Shown here one piece after another: positions 1-10,104 of a stretch of 64,000 bases of DNA (position 1 is its first letter; the number at the start of each line of letters is the position of its first letter). Under the pieces are notes generated by a model that worked only from the letters and a program-made list of their open reading frames with translations, was not told the origin of the DNA and did no database searches. A program made the translations under genes and the position numbers. The stretch spans positions 85,108 to 149,107 of the forward strand of contig JAETPW010000001.1 of NCBI GenBank assembly GCA_021771025.1, written 5' to 3'. The stretch is from Clostridiaceae bacterium (GTDB lineage Bacteria > Bacillota > Clostridia > TANB77 > CAG-508).

Positions 1-372
1 TTTGCTATAGAATTTCCCTTACTTATTGCACTAGGTATAGGATTTGTTGATGCACTACCTATCCTAGGATCAGGAACAGTTATGATACCTTGGGCCATTA
101 TTTGTGGCTTAAATGGGGACTTGCAACTAGGAATAGGTATTATCGTTTTACTCATTATTATGTCAGTAGCTCGTCAATTTTTAGAGCCACGATTAGTCAG
201 CAAACACATTGGTGTACATCCGATTTTCACCTTAATTGCTATGTATACAGGCTTTAAATTTATTGGTATAATGGGGATGTTAATTGGTCCAATCATTTTA
301 ATTATCTTTAAAAATGTATTTGCAACCTTAATAGATGGAGGAGTAATGAAAACTCTATTCGATAAACGCTAA
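1..372 (+). CDS. AI-2E/YtvI-family permease, C-terminal part
   Basis: The open frame runs in from the window edge; the ORF-track start at 82 is internal, because the same frame reads FVDALPILGSGTVMIPWAI before it. This motif and the following hydrophobic segments match the C-terminal half of AI-2E-family transporters, and the DALPILG-TG-IPW signature is closest to the sporulation membrane protein YtvI. At least three membrane segments are visible, ending in a short basic tail. The 5' end is outside the window, so length and exact family member cannot be settled. It ends two bases before a palindrome that likely terminates it. Confidence 0.75.
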   Translation, partial: FAIEFPLLIALGIGFVDALPILGSGTVMIPWAIICGLNGDLQLGIGIIVLLIIMSVARQFLEPRLVSKHIGVHPIFTLIAMYTGFKFIGIMGMLIGPIILIIFKNVFATLIDGGVMKTLFDKR

Positions 373-373
373 C

Positions 374-438
374 TCCCAAATTGGGGACGGGGTAAAAAAG
401 GTAAAATTACCTTTTTTTACCCCGTCCCCAATTTGGGA
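374..438. repeat. GGGGACGGGG palindromic repeat, copy 1 (bidirectional terminator)
   Basis: A near-perfect inverted repeat made of CCCAAATTGGGGACGGGG, a run of A, GGTAAAATTACC and the mirror image. It separates two convergent genes (the permease and guaA), where a strong hairpin with T runs on both strands would stop transcription from both sides. Related copies lie at 52074, 55473 and 59111, so this is a dispersed repeat family. Confidence 0.8.
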
Positions 439-464
439 ATTTATTCGTGAGTTTATTTACAAGT

Positions 465-2003
465 TTACTCCCATTCAATGGTTGCTGGTGGTTTTGATGT
501 GATATCATACACTACACGATTGACGTGTTTTACTTCATTAACAATACGAGAAGATACTTTTTCCAAAATATCATAAGGAATTTTACTCCATACACCTGTC
601 ATAAAGTCTGTTGTTTCTACTGCGCGAAGGGCAATGGTGTAATCATATGTTCTTTCATCACCCATTACACCAACTGATTTTAAGTTAGTTAATACGGCAA
701 AGTATTGGTTAATGGATTTGTGAAGTCCTGCTTTTGCTATTTCTTCACGGAAGATGCTATCTGCTTCTTTTAATATACTTAGTTTATCATCAGTGATATC
801 TCCAATAACACGGATAGCAAGTCCAGGCCCTGGGAATGGTTGACGGTAGACTAAATTTTCTGGAATTCCTAGTTCTAGTCCGGTTTTACGAACTTCGTCT
901 TTGAATAGGTTGCGTAAAGGTTCGATGATTTCTTTAAAATCGACATAGTCAGGAAGACCTCCTACATTGTGATGACTTTTGATGACTGAACTTTTTCCTA
1001 AACCACTTTCGATGACATCAGGATAGATGGTTCCTTGTACTAAGAAATCGACTGTTCCTATTTTTTTGGCTTCTTCTTCAAATACGCGGATAAATTCTTC
1101 TCCAATGATTTTACGTTTTCTTTCTGGATCAGTTACTCCTGCAAGTTTTGCTAAGAAACGGTCTTTGGCATTTACACGAATTAAGTTGATGTCAAATTGT
1201 TCACGGAATATTTTTTCTACTTCATCACCTTCGTTTTTACGAAGAAGTCCGTGATCCACAAAAATACAGGTTAGATTTTTTCCTACTGATTTATTGATCA
1301 TAACAGCAGCTACTGAAGAATCTACTCCACCAGATAAGGCACAAAGAACTTTTTTGTCACCAATTTTTTCTTTCAATGTACGGATACTTTCTTCGACAAA
1401 CGAATCCATTTGCCAGTCACCTGTACAACCACAAACATAGCTTAAAAAGTTCTGAATGACTTGTGTTCCATTAACCGAATGATTTACTTCTGGATGGAAC
1501 TGAATTCCGTATAATTTTTTTTCTTGGTTTTCCATGGCAGCATTTGGGCAAGAATCAGTCGAACCGATATTGTGAAATCCTTCAGGAACGGTCTCTACGT
1601 AATCAGTATGACTCATTAAAAAGCCATTTGTTTCACTAAATCCTTGGAAAAGGGAAGAGGTAGGATCAATGGCTACTTCTGTTGTTCCATACTCTCGTTT
1701 GTCTGCTTTTGTTACTTTTCCTCCTAAGGTATAAGTCATCAGTTGCATACCATAACAAATACCTAAAATAGGAATTCCTAACTCAAAAATTCCTTCAGCA
1801 CATCTTGGAGAATCTTCTCCATATACACTTGCTGGTCCTCCAGTAAAGATAATTCCTTTTGGATTTTTTTCTTTGATTTTTTCGATTGAGATATCATAAG
1901 GCACAACTTCGGAATAAACGTGACATTCACGTACACGTCTGGCAATTAATTGATTATATTGCCCACCAAAGTCTAAGATAAGAATTAATTCATTTTTTTT
2001 CAT
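465..2003 (-). CDS. guaA: GMP synthase (glutamine-hydrolysing)
   Basis: Converts XMP, ATP and glutamine to GMP, the last step of guanine nucleotide synthesis. The 512-residue length is typical. The N-terminal class I glutamine amidotransferase domain shows the nucleophile in GICYGMQ (Cys83) and the His-Glu pair in FHPEV. The ATP pyrophosphatase domain carries the PP-loop SGGVDSS near residue 225, and the C-terminal dimerisation domain ends in KPPATIEWE. The start is preceded by a GGAGG at good spacing. It is a single gene convergent with the permease fragment; only a short leader with an extended -10 (TGATAAAAT) is visible, too short for a purine riboswitch. Confidence 0.97.
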   Translation of the reverse strand: MKKNELILILDFGGQYNQLIARRVRECHVYSEVVPYDISIEKIKEKNPKGIIFTGGPASVYGEDSPRCAEGIFELGIPILGICYGMQLMTYTLGGKVTKADKREYGTTEVAIDPTSSLFQGFSETNGFLMSHTDYVETVPEGFHNIGSTDSCPNAAMENQEKKLYGIQFHPEVNHSVNGTQVIQNFLSYVCGCTGDWQMDSFVEESIRTLKEKIGDKKVLCALSGGVDSSVAAVMINKSVGKNLTCIFVDHGLLRKNEGDEVEKIFREQFDINLIRVNAKDRFLAKLAGVTDPERKRKIIGEEFIRVFEEEAKKIGTVDFLVQGTIYPDVIESGLGKSSVIKSHHNVGGLPDYVDFKEIIEPLRNLFKDEVRKTGLELGIPENLVYRQPFPGPGLAIRVIGDITDDKLSILKEADSIFREEIAKAGLHKSINQYFAVLTNLKSVGVMGDERTYDYTIALRAVETTDFMTGVWSKIPYDILEKVSSRIVNEVKHVNRVVYDITSKPPATIEWE

Positions 2004-2115
2004 GGTTTACCTCCGTTTTTTAGAATGATATTATTTTATCATAGATTTGCCTTTTTTACAAGAGTGTGGTAAAATGTGCATTACTAAAAAACTCAAATTA
2101 GGGAGGAAAAGCAAA

Positions 2116-2907
2116 ATGAAAGAAATACGGAAAAGATGGGAACTTGTAGACAGGACAATTGAAATTGGCTTACTAGTTTTTTTGTTAGTTGGGTTATTTT
2201 TTAGTCCTTATATTCCCATGAACAATGTGACTAATGCTGTTAGGGCAATAGTTTGTATTTTTCTGATATTTAATTTGCTGAAATTAATCATTCAATTGAT
2301 CGATAAGGTTCAGCAAGAAAATACGGAAGACCTCTTAGAAGAGGCTTGGGAAAAATCCAATTTGATAGACAATTTTCGCATCTGGAATTGGGCGGAAACA
2401 TGTGGATATGTATCTGCTCAATTAAAGCAAAACAGAAGAGAATATTGGGTTCGGCTGAAACGTAAAACGGGTCAATTCAGAGTAGTGCCAGTAGATCTTT
2501 CTGCTTGGGTTAAACCGTTTGCAGAAGGAATAGCTTTTATGCTATCTGCTTTAGCCATGTTTTTCTTATTGTTAATGGAAAAGAGAAATATGTTTAATCT
2601 AATTGTTGGCTTGTTATTATTTTTATTTGCTTATGCTTTAATTAACTTTGCAAGTCAAATAAATGAGTTGATTTTATCATTTATATTGTATATTATGTGT
2701 ACGAAACGGATTAATCTGCTTTATGGCAAGTTTTATTCTTTCTATGACTTGTGTATGGCTGATAGAATTTTTTCAACAGTTTCTTTACGTTCCCGTACAA
2801 AGGAATTAGATGAATTTGAGCTTTCCTTTACTGATAAAAAAGATGCTCATGTTTATTCTTTAACTGTTCCAAGATCTGAATTAAACTTTTATTTAAAGTT
2901 CAGATAA
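2116..2907 (+). CDS. membrane protein of unknown function
   Basis: The ATG at 2116 is chosen over the ORF-track start at 2047 because GGGAGG lies 9 bases before it and the upstream residues look non-coding. The 263-residue product has four likely membrane segments: a pair near residues 15-60 (GLLVFLLVGLFF and AIVCIFLIFNLLKLII) and a pair near 140-190, separated by a soluble stretch rich in Trp and charged residues. No family is recognised. It stands alone between guaA and a clear terminator. Confidence 0.7.
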   Translation: MKEIRKRWELVDRTIEIGLLVFLLVGLFFSPYIPMNNVTNAVRAIVCIFLIFNLLKLIIQLIDKVQQENTEDLLEEAWEKSNLIDNFRIWNWAETCGYVSAQLKQNRREYWVRLKRKTGQFRVVPVDLSAWVKPFAEGIAFMLSALAMFFLLLMEKRNMFNLIVGLLLFLFAYALINFASQINELILSFILYIMCTKRINLLYGKFYSFYDLCMADRIFSTVSLRSRTKELDEFELSFTDKKDAHVYSLTVPRSELNFYLKFR

Positions 2908-2918
2908 GTAAATCTTTC

Positions 2919-2954
2919 AGGCTCCCAGACTGTTTTGTCTGGGGGTTCTTTTTG
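2919..2954 (+). terminator. Rho-independent terminator
   Basis: CCCAGAC-TGTTTT-GTCTGGG stem followed by GGTTCTTTTT, placed just after the membrane-protein stop codon. Confidence 0.85.
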
Positions 2955-3092
2955 TTATACAAAAAGAAAGGATCTTATTTTAGAACACTTTCATGATTTG
3001 TTTTGTAAAGTTTTTGATTAATGAAAAAATTTTTTCATAAAATAGACTAGTTAAATATTTTGCTTTGAAATATTCCATAATGAAAAAATATA

Positions 3093-3101
3093 TGATATAA
3101 T
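3093..3101 (+). promoter_or_regulatory. extended -10 promoter for the 3149 gene cluster
   Basis: TGATATAAT is a consensus extended -10, with TTCCAT 17 bases upstream as a weak -35. It lies about 50 bases before the start of the first gene of the three-gene cluster. The same TGnTATAAT pattern recurs before the genes at 5835, 17923 and 29077. Confidence 0.6.
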
Positions 3102-3148
3102 AGTAGAAATAATGAATGTTCATATTATTTAATGGGAGGAACATACTA

Positions 3149-3454
3149 ATGGATGAATTTAAAGTAATTGTTGTCATGAACGAAGCTATGTTAAACTTAC
3201 TGAATCAAAAAAATGCAAATGCAGGAAAAAATTTAAAAATACAAGAATTTTTGCAAGATGAAGCATTTTTCTTTAAAATTAGTAAATTAGACGCTTTCAA
3301 AATTTTACAAAATGTTGGTGTAAAACAAGAACAATTAGAAAGTACCTATAAAAAGTTAATATCTTCTGATGTATTTTACGATTTATTAAATAGAGGAAAA
3401 ATTAAAGCAGAGGATGAAAACTTAATGATTAAATATAAAATTTACCGGTCATGA
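3149..3454 (+). CDS. small protein of unknown function, first of a three-gene cluster
   Basis: The ATG at 3149 follows GGGAGGAACATACTA, so the ORF-track start at 3116 (which lies before this ribosome site) is unlikely. The 101-residue product is Lys/Asn/Leu-rich and probably mostly helical, with no signal peptide or membrane segment. No family is recognised. It is followed after 59 bases by two paralogous transglutaminase-fold genes in the same direction, sharing its promoter as far as can be seen, so a joint role is likely but unproved. Confidence 0.6.
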   Translation: MDEFKVIVVMNEAMLNLLNQKNANAGKNLKIQEFLQDEAFFFKISKLDAFKILQNVGVKQEQLESTYKKLISSDVFYDLLNRGKIKAEDENLMIKYKIYRS

Positions 3455-3513
3455 TGACTTGTTTAAAAAAAATAAATAAAAAATACTATCAAGTGAAAAG
3501 GGAGGAATCATAA

Positions 3514-4527
3514 ATGTGTGATGAACAGATTAAAATATTTTATCAAGAAGTTGAACAATCATTAGAAGGAGATTATAAGATAATTTTAGAACCTAACAGG
3601 GAACTTAAAGAAGAATGGATTGAATATGACCAAGTAAAATGGGAATTAGATAGTAATCTTCAAAATCTCGTAAATGAATTATTGAAAGAAGATACATTAC
3701 GCTTTGAAGATAAAGTATTAACCATTTATGAATACATATGTTTAAATTATATCTATGATGACAATGTATTATTTTTCTTCAAAAGAGATTTAAGTGATGT
3801 AAATAATATAAAGTATATAGCTGTAGATTGGTACGGAAGAATAATTGAAGAAAATTGGAAAGAAAATCGAAAAAAACACAATAGAAGGGTATGCTATGAA
3901 TTTGCCAGATTTTTTGCCAAAGCAATAAATGAATTATTAAAGGAAAGTGATAAATTTGAAGCTTTCATGCTCGGGGATAAAGAAAACTTGCATTACGTTG
4001 TAGGATTAACAGGCTATGAATATAGTGTTATTTTAGATGTAGATAATTTTAATCAGTTAAAAGATTTAGCAAGACTAAAACTAGGATTAACTATTGATGG
4101 TATAAAAATACTAAGAGATGAATCAGAAATTTTTCAAAAAGCACTTGACAAATTTAATCAAGATAAAAAAAGCGAATTGCAAGAAGTTGAAGAAGCAAAA
4201 CAAACAGTAAGAACTAAAAATACGATTGACTATTTTAATCGTATAATTCAAATATTAAAAGAGTATTCAATTGATGCAGAGGGATTTTGTGAATATATGA
4301 GGTTAATCATTGAACAGGAAGATATTGAAATAGAAAAAATATGGAAAAGAGTTGAAGACGCTCCTGAAAAAAGGTATACTCGATGTTTAATATTTGACTT
4401 TAATGCCAAAAATTATTTACTAGACAGTATCAACAAAACATTAAATGTAGTGGAAAAAGAAAATTTAGATAAACAAATTTTCATTGAAAATCCAGAAGAA
4501 AATGAATATACTTATTTAGGTGGATAA
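3514..4527 (+). CDS. transglutaminase-fold protein, paralogue A
   Basis: A GGGAGGAATCATAA site precedes the ATG. The 337-residue product contains what looks like a transglutaminase/papain-fold catalytic triad: Cys127 in NRRVCYEFAR, His160 in LHYVVGL and Asp175 in ILDVDNF. The N-terminal ~110 residues (with IYDDN and DWYGRIIEENWKEN) and the C-terminal ~150 residues belong to no domain I can name. No signal peptide is seen, so a cytoplasmic role is likely. It may be a protease, a crosslinking enzyme or a deamidase. Its neighbour at 4577 is clearly a duplicate. Base composition is more AT-rich than guaA or secA. Confidence 0.65.
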   Translation: MCDEQIKIFYQEVEQSLEGDYKIILEPNRELKEEWIEYDQVKWELDSNLQNLVNELLKEDTLRFEDKVLTIYEYICLNYIYDDNVLFFFKRDLSDVNNIKYIAVDWYGRIIEENWKENRKKHNRRVCYEFARFFAKAINELLKESDKFEAFMLGDKENLHYVVGLTGYEYSVILDVDNFNQLKDLARLKLGLTIDGIKILRDESEIFQKALDKFNQDKKSELQEVEEAKQTVRTKNTIDYFNRIIQILKEYSIDAEGFCEYMRLIIEQEDIEIEKIWKRVEDAPEKRYTRCLIFDFNAKNYLLDSINKTLNVVEKENLDKQIFIENPEENEYTYLGG

Positions 4528-4576
4528 TTTACCTAATCTAAAATAAATTTATCAATAGGCAGAAAAGTCTTTAGTA

Positions 4577-5752
4577 ATGAAAGAAAAAAATTTTCATTAC
4601 CATTATATGCCTTTAGTGCAAAGCCAGAGAGGAATGAAAGTTACGATGAATGTAAATATTAATAAATTAATTGCGTTAAATGAATTACTAACTTTATCTT
4701 CTAGAAGAAAACATAAGATTGTATTAAATCCATATGAAGATTATGGAAATGAAGAAAAAATAGATGAAGAAAATTCAGACGTAGTATTAGACAAAACTGA
4801 ATGGAAAATACCAGACAAAATACGTATGGTTGTTGATGCACTAATTAAAAATAATCAATTAAGTAATGAAGATAAAATTTTGGCTATTTTTGATGAATTG
4901 TGCAAAACTTATATTTATGATGATAATGTACTTTCTTATATCCAAAAAGTTGATGGAGAAGATTATGACCTTCCTGATTGGTATGGAAGAGAAATTGACC
5001 CCGATTGGCAAAAAAATAGAGAAAAACATAATCGAAGAGTCTGCTATGAAGTATCTAGATATCTTGCACAAGCCCTTGGAGAATTATTTGAAGATAACAA
5101 TGAATTTGCTTCTTGTATTTTTTGGGACAAAGGTCGTACACATTATTTTGTAGGATTAGCAGGAGATGACTATAAGTTAACTTTAGACTTAGATGATTTT
5201 GATAATATCAAGGATCTCACCAGAATTAAAACGGGATTAACCATTGAAGGCATTAACATTTTAGATGATCAAGAAGGCAAATTTAAAAGAGCATTAGATC
5301 ATTTTAATGAAAATAGAAATAAGTATGCCATTAAAAAAATTGAAGATGAAATAGAGGAAGAAGATCCAAATGAAAATAAGGATGAGGCAAAAATTGTTTC
5401 TTTAAAAAAGTCTGATGATATCATTTTTTTGGAAAACGCATTAGAAATATTAACTAAAAAATTTAACATCGATTCACAGGGATTATTTGAATATATTAAA
5501 GAGATAGTAGATATAAAAATAGGTCCAGAAGCAAGAAAAAAAGTATGGAAAAAATTAGAAGGAAAATATAGCGAAGAAACACGATACATACGATGTTTAG
5601 TTTTAGAATTAGAGAATCAAACCTATATAGTAGATGTAGATGAAAAAATATTACGTCCATTTAATGAGAAAGAATTATTTGACAAAAATACTAATTTTAT
5701 CCCTTTTAAAAAGTTTAGCCGTGATTGGGGAGAATATTACGATGGTACATAG
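4577..5752 (+). CDS. transglutaminase-fold protein, paralogue B
   Basis: This 391-residue product aligns with the preceding gene throughout: IYDDNVLSYIQK, DWYGREIDPDWQKNREKHNRRVCYE (Cys156), THYFVGL (His189), LTLDLDDF (Asp204) and GLTIEGINIL all match. It has a longer N-terminus and an acidic insert near residues 260-275 (EIEEEDPNENKDE). The start is uncertain: no good ribosome site precedes 4577, and in-frame ATGs exist at residues 20 and 24. The tandem arrangement points to gene duplication followed by divergence. Both copies keep the triad, so both may be active. Function is unknown. Confidence 0.65.
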   Translation: MKEKNFHYHYMPLVQSQRGMKVTMNVNINKLIALNELLTLSSRRKHKIVLNPYEDYGNEEKIDEENSDVVLDKTEWKIPDKIRMVVDALIKNNQLSNEDKILAIFDELCKTYIYDDNVLSYIQKVDGEDYDLPDWYGREIDPDWQKNREKHNRRVCYEVSRYLAQALGELFEDNNEFASCIFWDKGRTHYFVGLAGDDYKLTLDLDDFDNIKDLTRIKTGLTIEGINILDDQEGKFKRALDHFNENRNKYAIKKIEDEIEEEDPNENKDEAKIVSLKKSDDIIFLENALEILTKKFNIDSQGLFEYIKEIVDIKIGPEARKKVWKKLEGKYSEETRYIRCLVLELENQTYIVDVDEKILRPFNEKELFDKNTNFIPFKKFSRDWGEYYDGT

Positions 5753-5781
5753 AGTAGCGATTTGAAAAAAATGGAAAAATA

Positions 5782-5790
5782 TGATATAAT
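5782..5790 (+). promoter_or_regulatory. extended -10 promoter
   Basis: TGATATAAT lies 45 bases before the start of the DUF84/YjjX-like gene and matches the extended -10 element seen elsewhere in the window. Confidence 0.6.
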
Positions 5791-5834
5791 AAGTACATAG
5801 TTACAAAAAACACCTTGAAAGGGGGCACACTAAT

Positions 5835-6332
5835 ATGATGAAAGTTGCTATTGCGACTGCTTCATCGGAAAAAATCGAAGGAATCCTTATGGGTTTTTCC
5901 CGGTTTTTTCAAATAGAAAACTCCAATATTTCTGTTTTTTATAGGAAAACGGATTCAGGAGTTTCTAAACAACCGTTTGATGCTGAAACTTATGCTGGTG
6001 CCCGTAACAGGGTTGATAGGATAAGGAACATCGAACAGAAGTATGACTACTATGTAAGTTGTGAAGCTGGCATAGAGAGTTATGCAGATCTTTTCTTTAA
6101 TGTGCAAGTAATTTGCATATATGAGGAAAAGACTGGGAAATATCTTTTTGGGAAAAGTGCTGGTTGGCAAGTTCCCACAAAAGATATTCAAATGATCAAG
6201 AAAAATACGATTGATCATTACCTAAAGGAAAAAGGATTTAAAAGTTCAGAAGAACTTTTGGGTCTACAAAATTCCCGAAAAGAAGCTATCGCCAACGCTA
6301 CTGAATTGGCATTAGTTTCAAAGAGATTCTAA
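5835..6332 (+). CDS. DUF84 / YjjX-type inosine-xanthosine triphosphatase
   Basis: The family hydrolyses non-canonical purine nucleoside triphosphates (ITP, XTP) and so cleans the nucleotide pool. The 165-residue product shows the family pattern: an N-terminal TASSEKIEG phosphate-binding turn, SGVSKQPFDAETYAGARNRV, and the acidic SCEAGIE motif. The length fits. AAGGGGG precedes the tandem ATGATG start. It stands alone with its own promoter and terminator. Substrate choice cannot be read from sequence. Confidence 0.75.
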   Translation: MMKVAIATASSEKIEGILMGFSRFFQIENSNISVFYRKTDSGVSKQPFDAETYAGARNRVDRIRNIEQKYDYYVSCEAGIESYADLFFNVQVICIYEEKTGKYLFGKSAGWQVPTKDIQMIKKNTIDHYLKEKGFKSSEELLGLQNSRKEAIANATELALVSKRF

Positions 6333-6333
6333 C

Positions 6334-6391
6334 AAAGAAACAATTGAGAATTCAAACTACAAAGTAGTTTTGATATCTCAATTGTTTCTTT
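6334..6391. terminator. bidirectional terminator between convergent genes
   Basis: AAAGAAACAATTGAGA pairs with TCTCAATTGTTTCTTT around an inner AAACTAC/GTAGTTT hairpin. It lies between the DUF84 gene (+) and the next gene (-). Confidence 0.8.
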
Positions 6392-6398
6392 AAATTTC

Positions 6399-6941
6399 TT
6401 ATAAAAGGCTACTAGTAGGAATATAACTTTCATCAGGAGGATAAACCAACTCTTCACTCGGCTTATTTGTTGTCTCTAAACTCAAAATATTGACAATCGG
6501 CATATCACCATGATAATCGCCTTTTCTGATTTCTCCCGTAATCTTGACCCAAGTATGATTTTCTAAATTCTTAGCTTGATCATATTCACACAAGAAACCA
6601 ACAATAACAGATTGATAATCCGAAGAAATTACCATATCGCGAGCTAAAATAAATTGCTTATCCGTTAAATCAGAAACACGATACACATAACCGGTAAATT
6701 CAAATTTTTTCCCTACATAGTGATCTATGTTTTCATGAACCGTTTTCAAAATATTCGTATAATTTTTAGCTGAAATTTTAGAAATGCCGTTTGGAGGTAA
6801 GCAACGATCAGAAGAATCATTAGCACCAGCAAATACACGATACATCACAATTCCAACAATACAAATAAGTAACAACACGACAGCAGTGAAAAAATATTTA
6901 AATATTTTACTTCCATTGACTTTTATATTATAAATAAACAT
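6399..6941 (-). CDS. membrane-anchored protein with a DUF1980/TIGR03943-like domain
   Basis: The 180-residue product has one N-terminal membrane segment (FFTAVVLLLICIVGIVMYRVF, residues ~17-37) and an extracellular domain. FEFTGYVYRVSDLTDKQFILARDMVIS followed by WVKITGEI resembles the C-terminal OB-like domain of YcgQ/TIGR03943 proteins. The paired cysteines usual in that family after the LAR-x-VIS motif are absent (SSDYQ instead). The polytopic N-terminal half of YcgQ is also missing, so this is a stand-alone, single-anchor version. Function unknown. A divergent 210-base gap with no obvious regulator site separates it from secA. Confidence 0.55.
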   Translation of the reverse strand: MFIYNIKVNGSKIFKYFFTAVVLLLICIVGIVMYRVFAGANDSSDRCLPPNGISKISAKNYTNILKTVHENIDHYVGKKFEFTGYVYRVSDLTDKQFILARDMVISSDYQSVIVGFLCEYDQAKNLENHTWVKITGEIRKGDYHGDMPIVNILSLETTNKPSEELVYPPDESYIPTSSLL

Positions 6942-7152
6942 ATAGATTCCTCTTTTCTCATTATGGGATTAGTAAAGTGTATGAGCAATTTTTTAAAAAA
7001 TGAATTATTCTTGATTTTATTTTTTCTTAGGAGTAATTGTATTAACTTCTCACTTTTTTTCTTGCAATTTTCCAAAAAAACATTGCTAAAAATTAATTTT
7101 AGTGATATAGTTACAAAGGAAAATCAATAAACTTGGGAGGACTGAATTCAAA

Positions 7153-9900
7153 ATGAAATTATTTAAAACGTATAGTGAAAAGGAAGTAAAACGAGTAAAA
7201 CCTATTGTGCAAAAAATCAATGATTTGGAAGAAGAAATGACAAAACTTTCAGACCATGAATTAAGACAAAAAACAGATTATTTCAAAAAACAATTACAAG
7301 AAGGAAAAACCTTAGACGATATTTTACCCGAAGCATTTGCTGTAGTAAGAGAAGCATCCAAAAGAACTTTAGGAATGAGACACTTTGACGTGCAATTAAT
7401 TGGTGGTATTATTCTTCATCAAGGAAGAATTGCCGAAATGAAAACTGGTGAAGGAAAAACATTAGTGGCTACTTTACCTGTTTATTTAAACGCCTTAGAA
7501 GGAAAAGGAGTTCATGTCATTACGGTTAATGATTACCTAGCTAAAAGAGATAGTGAATGGATGGGAAAATTATACAAATTTTTAGGTATGTCAGTAGGTT
7601 TAGTCATTGCTGAAATGGAACCTGCACAAAAACAAAAGGCCTATGCTGCAGATATTACCTATGGAACCAACAATGAATTTGGATTTGATTATTTAAGAGA
7701 TAATATGGTAATCTACCAAAATCAATTAGTACAACGTGGTTTACATTATGCGATTGTCGATGAAATTGACAGTATTTTAATCGATGAAGCACGTACTCCA
7801 CTCATTATTTCAGGTCGTGCTAATCAATCCTCTGATTTATACAAAAAAGCAAACGATTTTGTTCGTAAACTAGAACCAAAAGTAATCGTAGAAGAAGATG
7901 TTAAAGACTTTGACCAAGCAGAAGATAATGAAAAATACGATTATATCGTTGACTTAAAAGCAAAATCTGCTTCATTGACCCAAAAAGGAATCAAAAAAGC
8001 AGAAGAAACATTTCATCTAGAAAACTTCAATGACTTAGATAATTCTACTTTAGTTCATCATGTTAATCAAGCCCTACGTGCTCATGGTGTCATGAAAAAA
8101 GACATTGATTACATTGTCAAAAATGGAGAAGTATTAATTGTTGACGAATTCACAGGGCGTATTATGTATGGAAGAAGATACAATAATGGATTACACCAAG
8201 CGATTGAAGCAAAAGAACACGTAAAAATTGCCGATGAATCAAAAACATTAGCAACCATTACCTTCCAAAATTATTTTAGAATGTATGACAAATTATCTGG
8301 TATGACAGGTACTGCCATGACAGAAGAAGCAGAGTTTGAAGAAATTTATAACTTAGATGTTGTTTCTATTCCAACTAATAAACCAATGATTCGTGAAGAT
8401 AGTAATGACGTGATTTATAAAAACGAAAATGCTAAATTTAGATCAGTAGTAGAAGACATCAAACAAAGTCATCAAAAAGGGCAACCGGTTTTAATTGGTA
8501 CAGTTTCTATCGAAAAATCGGAAAAATTAAGTAAACTGCTACAAAAAGAAGGAATTGCCCATGAAGTATTAAATGCAAAATCTCATGAAAAAGAGGCTAT
8601 GATTGTTGCCCAAGCAGGTAAATTTGGCGCAGTAACCATTGCCACGAACATGGCAGGACGTGGAACTGACATCATGCTAGGAGGAAATAGTGAATACCTA
8701 GCCAAAGAAGAAATGAGAAGAAAAAAAGTTCCTGAAAACTTAATTGAAGAAGCCAATACCTATTACGAAACAGACGATCAAGATCTTTTACGTGCAAGAG
8801 AACAATTCAAACAATTAGTAGAAAAATACGAAGAAGAAATCAAAGAAGAAAAGAAAAAAGTCATTGAAGCTGGTGGATTAAAAATCATTGGTACAGAAAG
8901 ACATGAATCCAGAAGAATTGACAATCAGTTAAGAGGACGTAGTGGACGTCAAGGAGATCCGGGAGAATCTAGATTTTACATTGGCTTAGATGATGACTTA
9001 ATGAAAATCTTTGGTGGAGATACCATTACCAAAGTATATAACTCTTTAGGGGCAGATGAAAATATGCCAATCGAATCCAAAATGATTTCAAAAGCAGTAG
9101 AAAATGCTCAAAAGAAAGTAGAAGGTAGAAACTTTAGTATTCGTAAAAACGTCTTAAAATACGATGATGTCATGAATGTACAAAGAGAAATTATCTATAA
9201 ACAAAGAAGGAAAGTATTAGACGGAGAAAACATGAAAGAAAATGTATTAGCCATGATTAGCAATGTAGCAGAAGAAATGGTTAATCTATACGTAGAAGGG
9301 GAAAATGGAAACGAACTTTCTGTCGAAGCATTAGATACAGAAATTGTCAACACCTTTGGTATAGACATGACTAACTACTTAAAAGAACATAAAAACGATA
9401 TTTCAGAAGTAATCGAAGAACTACAAAAACAAGCTCAGGCCAAATACCTAGAAAAAGAAGGAGACATCGGGGAAGAACAAATGAGAGAACTAGAACGTGT
9501 TGTTCTTCTAAAAGTAGTTGACGAAAAATGGATGAATCATATTGACAGCATGGACGAATTAAAAGATGGAATTGGCTTGCGTGCTTATGGACAACAAGAC
9601 CCAGTAGTAAAATACCGTATGGAAGGTATGGATATGTTTGAAGAAATGACAGCAAATATCAAAGTAGATGTTGTCAAAATCTTAATGAACCTTCGTAAAC
9701 AAGGAGAAGTAAAACGCCAAGAAGCAGCCAAAATAACAGGCGCAGCTTTAGAAGCAATCAATAGCGTAGACGGGGGAAAAGCCATTGATGTGAATGAAAA
9801 CAAAACCGTCCGTCATGAAGGGCCAAAAGTAGGAAGAAATGATCCTTGCCCATGTGGTTCGGGCAAAAAGTACAAGAATTGTTGCGGAAAGAATGTATAA
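7153..9900 (+). CDS. secA: preprotein translocase ATPase SecA
   Basis: Motor ATPase driving proteins through SecYEG. The 915-residue length is normal. Walker A is GEGKT (Lys102), the DEAD-like box is VDEID, the arginine-finger region is [15 protein letters not shown], and the C-terminal zinc site is [15 protein letters not shown] (Cys899, 901, 910, 911). GGGAGG precedes the ATG. A tyrosine-integrase element lies directly downstream, and a second, partial copy of the C-terminal codons appears at 17147-17207, so the last few codons (KNV) and stop of this gene were probably supplied by the element. Confidence 0.97.
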   Translation: MKLFKTYSEKEVKRVKPIVQKINDLEEEMTKLSDHELRQKTDYFKKQLQEGKTLDDILPEAFAVVREASKRTLGMRHFDVQLIGGIILHQGRIAEMKTGEGKTLVATLPVYLNALEGKGVHVITVNDYLAKRDSEWMGKLYKFLGMSVGLVIAEMEPAQKQKAYAADITYGTNNEFGFDYLRDNMVIYQNQLVQRGLHYAIVDEIDSILIDEARTPLIISGRANQSSDLYKKANDFVRKLEPKVIVEEDVKDFDQAEDNEKYDYIVDLKAKSASLTQKGIKKAEETFHLENFNDLDNSTLVHHVNQALRAHGVMKKDIDYIVKNGEVLIVDEFTGRIMYGRRYNNGLHQAIEAKEHVKIADESKTLATITFQNYFRMYDKLSGMTGTAMTEEAEFEEIYNLDVVSIPTNKPMIREDSNDVIYKNENAKFRSVVEDIKQSHQKGQPVLIGTVSIEKSEKLSKLLQKEGIAHEVLNAKSHEKEAMIVAQAGKFGAVTIATNMAGRGTDIMLGGNSEYLAKEEMRRKKVPENLIEEANTYYETDDQDLLRAREQFKQLVEKYEEEIKEEKKKVIEAGGLKIIGTERHESRRIDNQLRGRSGRQGDPGESRFYIGLDDDLMKIFGGDTITKVYNSLGADENMPIESKMISKAVENAQKKVEGRNFSIRKNVLKYDDVMNVQREIIYKQRRKVLDGENMKENVLAMISNVAEEMVNLYVEGENGNELSVEALDTEIVNTFGIDMTNYLKEHKNDISEVIEELQKQAQAKYLEKEGDIGEEQMRELERVVLLKVVDEKWMNHIDSMDELKDGIGLRAYGQQDPVVKYRMEGMDMFEEMTANIKVDVVKILMNLRKQGEVKRQEAAKITGAALEAINSVDGGKAIDVNENKTVRHEGPKVGRNDPCPCGSGKKYKNCCGKNV
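9877..9890 (+). other. attL core of the secA integrative element (inferred)
   Basis: AATTGTTGCGGAAA encodes NCCGK of the SecA zinc tail and is repeated exactly at 17182-17195. Flanking bases are similar but not identical on both sides (GGNNCGGGCAAAAAGTACAAG against GGAAGCGGAAAAAAATATAAA upstream; TAGCGATT downstream in both). This is the expected footprint of site-specific integration into the end of a gene. Confidence 0.65.
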
Positions 9901-9998
9901 ATAGCGGATTGTAGCGATTTTTGAAAAAGTAAAAAAAGATGTCAAAAATTATTTTGTCATCCAAAATATAAAAATAATACAGGAAAGTATTGAAAATT

Positions 9999-10040
9999 AA
10001 GGAGTGTATCCAAAATAAATTGGATGACACTTCTTTTTAT
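9999..10040 (+). terminator. terminator downstream of secA
   Basis: AAGGAGTGTATCCA pairs imperfectly with TGGATGACACTTCTT and is followed by TTTTTATT. It lies inside the element's left end and would now terminate secA transcription. A second small dyad (GATGTCAAAA/TTTTGTCATC) lies at 9938-9962. Confidence 0.6.
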
Positions 10041-10104
10041 TATGTTGTTAATGTTTGTAAATGTTATAAAATAGATATAAAAAAATTAAGAAGGAGGACT
10101 AGTT

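Noticed and set aside
2004-2046. Purine riboswitch before guaA
   Set aside because: The leader is under 45 bases, too short, with no aptamer-like core.
9371-10030. Minus-strand ORFs overlapping secA
   Set aside because: Shadows of the coding strand with no ribosome site and no protein-like composition.
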